This document shows, in pieces, positions 54,621-61,797 of a stretch of 64,000 nt of DNA. The translations under genes were made by a program, and so were the position numbers. A model generated the notes under the pieces. The model was not told the DNA's origin and ran no database searches. It worked only from the letters and a program-made list of their open reading frames with translations. Every line of letters begins with the position of its first letter. Position 1 is the first letter of the stretch. The DNA is from Perlabentimonas sp041656735. GTDB lineage: Bacteria; Bacteroidota; Bacteroidia; Bacteroidales; Tenuifilaceae. The stretch spans positions 1 through 64,000 of the forward strand of contig JBBACY010000004.1 in the NCBI GenBank assembly GCA_041656735.1. The letters are read 5' to 3'.

Positions 54621-54974
54621 AATCTATATTCTAATTTATTAATAATTATTCGTGCTGTAATATTAGCGAAAATTCAGGAAATCTCATAACGAAATTGCGC
54701 TTAACATTCGATACACTCATTGACAAAAAAGTTAAAAAGATGTAAAACACTAGCTTACAAGAAATACTCGAAACATCGTTATGAAACCAATCTTAGCTGT
54801 TTCATCTTATTGAAAACACGAAAAATAGATGTTTGTTTAATACTTGCCAGGTAAAAAATGGCTTTGACCATCAATTATCTTTTACTATCTTTAACTTTGA
54901 TTTAAAGAATTCTGAAATAGTATAAAAATTGATTAGGGTTATAAACTCAAAAAGCATTAAGGAGGCGAGTATAA
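54621..54974 (+). promoter_or_regulatory. Intergenic region ending in a strong Shine-Dalgarno
   Basis: This 354-bp AT-rich gap. AAGGAGG at 54959-54965 lies 9 bases before the ATG at 54975, an unusually perfect ribosome-binding site for this genome. I see no clear -33/-7 pair or small gene. Confidence 0.55.
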
Positions 54975-55358
54975 ATGGACAAGAATTATACTATAAACAT
55001 TGACCATAAATTGAGGATAATAAAATATACTCACTCTGGATCAATTAAAGCAGAAGATATTGGAGGAGTTTGGGAGCAATTCTTAACAATGAAGGAGTTT
55101 ACTCAATTAAAATACAACTTATTTTCCGATTACAGTAACGGTACATTTCAAATACCCCACAGTTTCTTGCCAGAGTTAATGGAGTTTATGCACTCCATTA
55201 AAGAAATAGTGAGAGGAAAAAAGCAAGCGTTAATTGTAAATGACCCGCACAACGTTGCAACCTCAATGATTTTTGAGAGTAAGGCTAACAAAGAAGTAGG
55301 GTTTATTGTCTAAGTTTTTACAACACAAACATCCGCCTTACGATGGCTCTCAGTTTAG
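54975..55358 (+). pseudogene. SpoIIAA-like (STAS/SEC14-type) gene with an in-frame stop
   Basis: The frame opens with an ideal ribosome-binding site and encodes 112 residues (NYTINIDHKLRIIKYTHSG.. ..ALIVNDPHNVATSMIFESKANKEVGFIV) resembling small SpoIIAA-like proteins. A TAA at 55311-55313 ends it just before where the family has its last strand and helix. In the same frame after the stop, codons read VFTTQTSALRWLSV before a TAG at 55356-55358, matching the usual VFxxxxxALxWL ending. A single base change (for example AAA to TAA) would explain it. It may be a recent pseudogene, a functional truncation, or a sequencing error; the fold class itself is my reading of the sequence, not a search result. 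Confidence 0.6.
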
Positions 55359-55489
55359 TCCATAAAATTTTGAAATAAAACTAGAGCTTTATACTTTTCA
55401 CTTATAGCAAAACGAGCTAAAAAACTCTTTCAACAAACATTAGAACCTTGCCCTAAAACCTTATATATAAATAGAATTTAAAAAATACG

Positions 55490-55533
55490 CTTTAGCAACA
55501 AAAGCCAGCTTACGCGGGCTTTTGTTGCTAAAG
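55490..55533 (-). terminator. Terminator of purM
   Basis: A perfect 17-bp stem (55490-55506 with 55517-55533) and a 10-base loop, followed on the reverse strand by a T run (TATTTTTT). It begins 14 bases from the purM stop. Confidence 0.88.
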
Positions 55534-55546
55534 TAAAACGAATATT

Positions 55547-56722
55547 TTACTCGTACACAAACTCCCCCTTATCACTTTTCACAACCAGCTTATTGCCTTT
55601 TTCTCTGCGACGACAAGAACCAACAACCTGAGCATCAACGCCGAACTCTTTAGAAATGGCTATAATATCATCGGCATACTCTGGAAATACATATATTTCG
55701 AACCTATGACCCATATTAAATACTTTGTACATTTCGTGCCATGGTGTTTTCGATTCTTGCTGTATTATTTCAAAAAGCGGTGGCACAGGAAACATATTGT
55801 CCTTTACCACAAGCATATTTTCAACAAAATTCATAACCTTGGTTTGAGCCCCGCCCGAGCAGTGAACCAACCCGTGAATAACAGATCGGTAATTATCTAG
55901 AACCTCTTTAATAACAGGTGCATAGGTTCTTGTTGGGCTAAGCACCAGCTTACCAGCCGTTACATTTAGGTCTGCAATGGTATCGGTTAGTTTGTGCGAG
56001 CCAGAGTAAACAAGATCAGCATCAACTGCCGAATCGAAACTTTCGGGATACTTTTCGGCCAAATACTTAGCAAAAACATCGTGACGGGCTGAGGTTAAAC
56101 CATTACTGCCCATACCGCCATTATAGAAATTCTCATAATTTGCTTGACCGTAAGAACTTAATGCTACAATAACATCGCCATCGCGAATATTCGAATTATC
56201 AATAACATCACTCCGCTTAATCCTAGCCGTTACTGTTGAATCAACTATAACGGTTCGCACCAAATCGCCCACATCGGCAGTTTCACCTCCGGTAAGATTA
56301 ATGTTTACACCCATACTACGCATTTGGCGGCAAAACTCTTCGGTACCCCCAATAATTTCGCTCACAACCTCTCCTGGGATAAGGTTTTTATTCCTCCCAA
56401 TGGTTGACGAGAGCAAAATATTATCGGTAATTCCAACGCAGAGTAAATCGTCAATATTCATAACTATTGCATCCTGGGCAATCCCTTTCCAAACAGACAA
56501 ATCGCCTGTTTCGCGCCAGTACATATAGGCTAATGATGATTTTGTGCCAGCCCCGTCGGCGTGCATAGCTATACAATAATCATTGTCGCCAGTAAGTATA
56601 TCGGGAACAATTTTACAGAAGGCTTTTGGGAATAATCCTTTGTCCAGATGACGAATAGCCTTATGAACATCTTCTTTTGATGCAGACACTCCCCTTTGGG
56701 AGTAACGATAATTATCGGGCAT
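55547..56722 (-). CDS. purM: Phosphoribosylformylglycinamidine cyclo-ligase
   Basis: PurM closes the imidazole ring in purine synthesis (FGAM to AIR). The 391-residue protein is the longer Bacteroidota form with the PurM N-terminal fold (MHADGAGTKSSLAYMYW, DDLLCVGI, NLTGGETADVGDLVRT) and the C-terminal AIRS_C domain ending HCSGGAQTK..NMGHRFEIYVFPE. It is not SelD, which lacks this ending. It is followed by its own terminator and preceded by the small DUF6150-like gene. Confidence 0.92.
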   Translation of the reverse strand: MPDNYRYSQRGVSASKEDVHKAIRHLDKGLFPKAFCKIVPDILTGDNDYCIAMHADGAGTKSSLAYMYWRETGDLSVWKGIAQDAIVMNIDDLLCVGITDNILLSSTIGRNKNLIPGEVVSEIIGGTEEFCRQMRSMGVNINLTGGETADVGDLVRTVIVDSTVTARIKRSDVIDNSNIRDGDVIVALSSYGQANYENFYNGGMGSNGLTSARHDVFAKYLAEKYPESFDSAVDADLVYSGSHKLTDTIADLNVTAGKLVLSPTRTYAPVIKEVLDNYRSVIHGLVHCSGGAQTKVMNFVENMLVVKDNMFPVPPLFEIIQQESKTPWHEMYKVFNMGHRFEIYVFPEYADDIIAISKEFGVDAQVVGSCRRREKGNKLVVKSDKGEFVYE

Positions 56723-56751
56723 GTTAGGTAAGTAGATAAATCTGTTTATTA

Positions 56752-57120
56752 CTAATTATTCTTGTCGCTCTTTAATTTTAATAAATGCTTTTTTTTCTCT
56801 GTAAGCCATTTCGACTCTTCGGGTGTGTCAACCAGCCAAATCTTCAAATCGGCCTCACTCTCTTCATCAACAAAAAAAATTACAATATCGGCTTCACGCA
56901 TAAAGCGCATATCCATCCAAAGGCCTGTTTTGGTTATATCAGCCTCTTTCCAAACAAAACAAACCCACAAATCGGCTTCGTTGGGTTCCTCTGCTGGATA
57001 TACCTTTAATTTTGCGCTATCGGAGTTCTCGGCCTGATAAATTTTTTGACCAAACCCCGAGGTTGCCATAGTAAACAGCAACAGCAACGGAAGCAATATT
57101 TTTATTGGCTTAGGTTTCAT
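56752..57120 (-). CDS. Small DUF6150-like secreted protein
   Basis: This 122-residue protein has a signal peptide (about 1-24, ending GFGQ). The mature part is built of about four short repeats with alternating strand and turn: EADLWVCFV, EADITKTG, READIVIFFVDE and EADLKIWLVDT, which resembles DUF6150. Its stop is 29 bases from purM, and its start is 7 bases after the PorE-like gene on the same strand, so it is probably cotranscribed with that gene. Function is unknown. Confidence 0.7.
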   Translation of the reverse strand: MKPKPIKILLPLLLLFTMATSGFGQKIYQAENSDSAKLKVYPAEEPNEADLWVCFVWKEADITKTGLWMDMRFMREADIVIFFVDEESEADLKIWLVDTPEESKWLTEKKKHLLKLKSDKNN

Positions 57121-57127
57121 AGAGAAA

Positions 57128-59110
57128 TTACTCGCCCTTATAATCGGTGCTTAACACCTTAAATTCTGTTCTACGGTTTATCTGGTAAACGGTTTCCTGC
57201 TGCTGCTCGTCACCTAGCTGGTCTATATATTTTTGGTCGAGTTTAGCACCAACCAACAGGAATGAATACTGCTGCGACAGCTGATCGTCGACTACTTTTG
57301 GTTGTGATTGAGCATAACCTTTAGCCTTTAGCCTTTGAGCGGGTACACCTCTTTCAATTAAATAGTTAACAACCGACTGAGCACGTTTTTGCGATAAATC
57401 ATAGTTGTAATCCAGCGTACCACGACTATCGGTGTGTGCTCCCAATTCAATTACAATGGTTGGGTTATCGTTTAGCACCTCAATTAGCTTGTCAAGTGCC
57501 GCCATTGATTCGGGCCTAAGTTCCCATTGGTCAAAATCGTAAAAAATATTGGGCAGCTCTATTGGTTTTGCGGTTGAAGTAAGGGAAATACTAATATCAA
57601 ACTCTTTGCTTTCAGCTAATCCTCTAGTTGTTTCTCGCCCCTTGCCATTTAAATATCCTTCGCGTGAAGCAATAAGTACATAATCGGTATTGGGATTTAG
57701 CATAAAGCGGAAGGAGCCACTGGCATCGGTTTTCGAGTTTGCAATTAACCCATCGCTACCCACCAGTTGCACGGAAGCATTAGCCAAAGACTTACTTGTT
57801 TTATTGTCAACAACCTTACCAATCATATTAAAATTAATTTCGGGCATAGAGAATAGGTATAAGTTGTCGCCTCCCCTCGAACCAGATTCTCGCCTGCGCG
57901 ACGAGAAGTAACCCGCTTCCCTCTCTCTCTCAAAAATAATCCCAAAGTCATCGGCCGATGAGTTAATAGGATACCTCATATTTTCAACATTCCAACTACC
58001 ATCGATGGACTTGGCTCTAAAAATATCGAGCCCACCCATACCAGGGTGCCCGTCAGATGAAAAATATAGCGTACCATCTGGATGAATATATGGAAACATC
58101 TCATTTCCCTTCGTATTTATTTTTGATCCAAGATTAATGGGCTCCCCCCAATTGTCGGACGGTGAGTTTCTTGTAACTTTCCAAATATCGTTTCCACCCA
58201 AGCCACCAGGCATATTGCTAACAAAATACAAGGTTAGCTCATCTTCTGATATGGAGGGATGCGCCACCACCATACTATCAGCAGAAATAGGAATAACAGT
58301 AGGAGTCAACCACCCTTGCTCACGGCGTTCGCTCACCATTATTTCACAACCAAGCTTGTTGCGCTTGCTGGCTCGGCATCGGGTAAAGTACAGCTTATTA
58401 AAGTCGGAAGATAACGATGGGGTGCCTTCGTCGAAAGGGGTATTAATACTCTCATCGAGAGGTCGAGGCTTACTCCACTTTCCTTGCTTATCGCGCTGCG
58501 ACGTAAAAATATCGCTAAACATCTCGCCCGTACCAGCGTGTTTCTTGGAACCCGTAGCCTCATCGCGCGAGCTAGTAAAGAATAGAATTGAATAATCATC
58601 GGAAGCATAAGCAGGGCTATAATCCGACTGTCGACTATTAATTACCCTAAGGTTTAGCACATCGTAACCAGTAGGAGATGCTTTCCACTTTTGAGCCAGT
58701 TCGCAAGACTCAATCCCCACGCTTGCAAAGGGGTCGTTGGGCACTAGCTCTTTATACTTTTGGTACTGCTCAATTGCTTCATCGTATTTCTCGCCCATTT
58801 TCAGCATTTCAGCATAGTAGTAAAATACTTTTGGATTGGGTGCTTCGCGCATAATAGCCTTAGCATACCATAGTTCGGCCTGTCTGGCATTTCCGGTAAA
58901 TCTATAGCAATCGGCAATTTTATTCAGATAAACGCCCATCTCTTCTCGTGGAATCTTATCTAAATCGCGTTTATACAGGTCTATTGCATCAAAATAGCCT
59001 CCGGCTTCAAACAGTTCATCGGCTTTACGAATCCGATTCGTTTGTGCCATTACGTTTTCGGACAGACCTATTAAAGTGATGATTAGTAATGCTTTAAATG
59101 TAAACCTCAT
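57128..59110 (-). CDS. OmpA-family protein with TPR and beta-propeller (PorE-like)
   Basis: This 660-residue exported protein has a signal peptide (1-22), TPR-type helices (about 28-145), a PD40/WD40-like propeller (about 155-405, with SDYSPAYASDDYSILFFTSSRDE and FNKLYFTRC), a CarboxypepD_reg-like domain (about 425-510) and a C-terminal OmpA peptidoglycan-binding domain (about 535-655; HTDSRGTLDYNYDLSQKRAQSV). This order matches PorE of Porphyromonas gingivalis, which anchors the T9SS to peptidoglycan, but paralogues share it. PorE is the leading possibility; I see no lipobox. Confidence 0.8.
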   Translation of the reverse strand: MRFTFKALLIITLIGLSENVMAQTNRIRKADELFEAGGYFDAIDLYKRDLDKIPREEMGVYLNKIADCYRFTGNARQAELWYAKAIMREAPNPKVFYYYAEMLKMGEKYDEAIEQYQKYKELVPNDPFASVGIESCELAQKWKASPTGYDVLNLRVINSRQSDYSPAYASDDYSILFFTSSRDEATGSKKHAGTGEMFSDIFTSQRDKQGKWSKPRPLDESINTPFDEGTPSLSSDFNKLYFTRCRASKRNKLGCEIMVSERREQGWLTPTVIPISADSMVVAHPSISEDELTLYFVSNMPGGLGGNDIWKVTRNSPSDNWGEPINLGSKINTKGNEMFPYIHPDGTLYFSSDGHPGMGGLDIFRAKSIDGSWNVENMRYPINSSADDFGIIFEREREAGYFSSRRRESGSRGGDNLYLFSMPEINFNMIGKVVDNKTSKSLANASVQLVGSDGLIANSKTDASGSFRFMLNPNTDYVLIASREGYLNGKGRETTRGLAESKEFDISISLTSTAKPIELPNIFYDFDQWELRPESMAALDKLIEVLNDNPTIVIELGAHTDSRGTLDYNYDLSQKRAQSVVNYLIERGVPAQRLKAKGYAQSQPKVVDDQLSQQYSFLLVGAKLDQKYIDQLGDEQQQETVYQINRRTEFKVLSTDYKGE

Positions 59111-59552
59111 TGTATGCTGTTTTTTCAGGTCAATAGTGTTCTTTATAAAAACTAGTTCGAATAGTACTCAGAGCCATTGGTTAATATAGGTGCAAATATG
59201 CAAATATTTGTAAAAGTAAACATAATTTCGATAGCTCCATATTATATATCGACTGAAAATAAACGTATTTTAACCTGATAATATTTTAATACGCTGATAT
59301 ACAAAATAGTGTTATCTCAAAAAAGCTATCAGTATTTGAGCAAACTACATTTGTTGCAAACAATCAGTTCGAAGAGTAGCGCTGCTTTGGCGCACCAAAT
59401 GTGAAAATACTTTTAGATATGACTCACAACAGGTTTTATGGGGAAAGCTTCTCTCCAAAATATTGTTAAAAAACCATACCTTTGCGCTCGTAAAAACTAA
59501 CATTAGTTTCTATAATTTGTTACAACACTGAAAACAATATAATAAATAAGAT
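59111..59552. promoter_or_regulatory. Divergent intergenic region with a gpmI -7 box
   Basis: This 442-bp gap contains TACCTTTG at 59477-59484, a -7 match giving a leader of about 62 nt to gpmI. Two small hairpins, TTTGG-CGCA-CCAAA (59392-59405) and TTGTT-GCA-AACAA (59350s), are seen; their role is unclear. Confidence 0.4.
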
Positions 59553-61076
59553 ATGCAAACCAACAAAGTACTACTTATGATTCTCGACGGATGGGGAATT
59601 GGTAAAGGAGACAAATCCGATGTAATTGCAAACTCTAACCCAGAGAATATTATAAAACTACAAAAACAGTACCCACACGCCCAGCTCGAAACCAGTGGCG
59701 AACAAGTAGGACTGCCCGATGGCCAAATGGGCAACTCGGAAGTTGGCCACCTAAATATCGGCGCTGGTCGCATTGTTTATCAGGATTTGGTGCGAATTAA
59801 TAAGGAGATAAAAAACGGTAAAATAGAGCAAAACGAAGCACTTACCAATGCCTTTAAGTATGCCAAAGAGAATAACGTAGGGGTTCATTTCCTCGGACTA
59901 GTTTCGGATGGTGGTGTTCACTCAATGGATACGCATCTTTATAAACTTTGCGATATGACAAAGGGTTACGGCCTTAGCAAAGTGTTTATTCACGCATTAA
60001 CTGATGGGCGCGATACCGATCCACAAAGCGGCTTAGGGTTTGTTCGCAACCTCGAAAATCATCTTAAAAAAAGCAACGGCACTATTGCCTCCGTGGTTGG
60101 CAGGTACTACACAATGGATCGCGATAAGCGATGGGAACGAGTTAAAGTTGGGTACGACCTAATGGTAAACGGCGTTGGAACAGAAGTAACGGATATTGCC
60201 CAAGCCATCGAAAATTCATACGCAAACGGAGTAACCGATGAGTTTATTAAGCCACACATTTACGTAGACAAAAACGGCAAAGCAGTAGGAAAAATTCAAC
60301 CCAACGATGTGGTAATTTGCTTTAACTACCGAACCGATAGGCTGCGCGAAATTACTATGGCCCTTACCCAAGCCGATATGCCAGATCACGGAATGAAAAC
60401 CATTCCGCTACACTACGTTACCCTTACCAAGTACGACAACAGTTTTAAAGGCATAACGATTGCCTACGAAAAGGATAATCTAAAAAACACAATTGGCGAA
60501 GCCGTTTCGACTGCCGGACTAAAACAGCTCCGTATTGCCGAAACAGAGAAGTATGCACACGTAACATTCTTCTTCTCTGGCGGACGTGAGGAGAAATACC
60601 CTGGCGAAAGCAGAATTTTAATCCAATCGCCTAAGGTTGCAACCTACGATTTGCAACCAGAAATGAGCGCCTTTGAAGTGAAAAATGCCATTGTTGCTGA
60701 GCTTAAACATAAAACGCACGATTTTATTTGCCTTAACTTTGCCAATGGCGATATGGTGGGGCATACTGGCGTTTACGAAGCTATTCAGAAAGCAGTAAAA
60801 ACCGTTGACCAATGCGTTGGCGAGGTGGTTGAAACGGCCAAAGCCAATGGCTATTCGGTTGTTATTATTGCCGACCACGGCAATGCCGATAACGCATTAA
60901 ATGCTGATGGTACGCCTAACACAGCCCATTCGCTTAATCCCGTTCCAATTATTGTGGTATCAGATAAGTACACCTCGGTTTCGAACGGAATTCTTGCCGA
61001 TGTTGCCCCAACCATTCTCAACATTATGCAGCTACCCATTCCAAATGAGATGACTGGAAAAGTACTCTGCAAATAA
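59553..61076 (+). CDS. gpmI: 2,3-bisphosphoglycerate-independent phosphoglycerate mutase
   Basis: GpmI interconverts 3- and 2-phosphoglycerate in glycolysis using two Mn ions. The 507-residue protein carries LDGWGIG with metal-binding Asp12, the phosphorylated nucleophile Ser62 (GQMGNSEVGHLNIGAGR), the 2-PGA-binding ALTDGRDTDP and the late metal motifs FANGDMVGHTG and IADHGNADN. Length and order are normal. It is monocistronic or followed at a distance by the DUF3109 gene. Confidence 0.97.
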   Translation: MQTNKVLLMILDGWGIGKGDKSDVIANSNPENIIKLQKQYPHAQLETSGEQVGLPDGQMGNSEVGHLNIGAGRIVYQDLVRINKEIKNGKIEQNEALTNAFKYAKENNVGVHFLGLVSDGGVHSMDTHLYKLCDMTKGYGLSKVFIHALTDGRDTDPQSGLGFVRNLENHLKKSNGTIASVVGRYYTMDRDKRWERVKVGYDLMVNGVGTEVTDIAQAIENSYANGVTDEFIKPHIYVDKNGKAVGKIQPNDVVICFNYRTDRLREITMALTQADMPDHGMKTIPLHYVTLTKYDNSFKGITIAYEKDNLKNTIGEAVSTAGLKQLRIAETEKYAHVTFFFSGGREEKYPGESRILIQSPKVATYDLQPEMSAFEVKNAIVAELKHKTHDFICLNFANGDMVGHTGVYEAIQKAVKTVDQCVGEVVETAKANGYSVVIIADHGNADNALNADGTPNTAHSLNPVPIIVVSDKYTSVSNGILADVAPTILNIMQLPIPNEMTGKVLCK

Positions 61077-61147
61077 TTTTTAGGTATACTAAATAAAAAA
61101 ATAATCGTTCTAAGAAACAATTACAGAATGCTTACCGTTAAAAATAT

Positions 61148-61729
61148 ATGATCCAGATAGACGACAAACTGATTAGCTTTGATGTTTTTGAAAAACATTT
61201 TTGCTGCGACCTTCCAAAGTGTATGGGCATATGCTGTGTACACGGCCAATCGGGTGCTCCGCTCGAAACCAATGAAATAAACATACTTGAAAATGAGCTA
61301 CCCCAAATAAAACCATATATGAAGCCAGAGGGGCTAAAAGTGATTGACGAGCAAGGGGTTGCCGTTATGGACTTTGACGGAGATATGGTTACGCCACTCA
61401 TAAACAACGAGGAGTGCGCTTTTTCTTTTGAAGAAGATGGCATTACATACTGCGCTGTTGAGAAAGCGTGGCGCGAGGGCAAGGTAAAATTCCGTAAACC
61501 CATTTCGTGCCACCTATACCCCATTCGCGCAAAAGTGTACCCAACTTTTACGGCTCTTAATTACGACCAATGGCCCATATGCCAGCCAGCAAAAGAACTT
61601 GGAGCAAAATGGGCTATTCCTGTTTTCCGATTTGCAAAGGAGGCGCTAATTCGCGCTTACGGAGAAGAATTTTACAACGAAATGGAGGAAGCCTACACGG
61701 TACTGCAAAAATCGAATAGCACAACCTAA
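61148..61729 (+). CDS. DUF3109 family protein
   Basis: This 193-residue protein has a cysteine-rich start (HFCCDLPKCMGICCVHGQSGAPL), a middle Cys pair (ECAFSFEEDGITYCAVE) and KPISCHLYPIR, the pattern of DUF3109, which is thought to bind zinc or an iron-sulfur cluster. It has no signal peptide. It lies about 70 bases after gpmI and 69 before priA. Its role is unknown. Confidence 0.85.
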   Translation: MIQIDDKLISFDVFEKHFCCDLPKCMGICCVHGQSGAPLETNEINILENELPQIKPYMKPEGLKVIDEQGVAVMDFDGDMVTPLINNEECAFSFEEDGITYCAVEKAWREGKVKFRKPISCHLYPIRAKVYPTFTALNYDQWPICQPAKELGAKWAIPVFRFAKEALIRAYGEEFYNEMEEAYTVLQKSNSTT

Positions 61730-61797
61730 CCCATTAGCTAACGGATAGTAACCGCAAAAAAAGTTTTATCTCTCGATTTTTGGCTTAATTTTGCAAT

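Noticed and set aside
55547..56722. Selenophosphate synthetase (SelD) to match mnmH
   Set aside because: The sequence lacks the SelD active-site Cys/Sec loop and has the PurM ending; it is AIR synthase.
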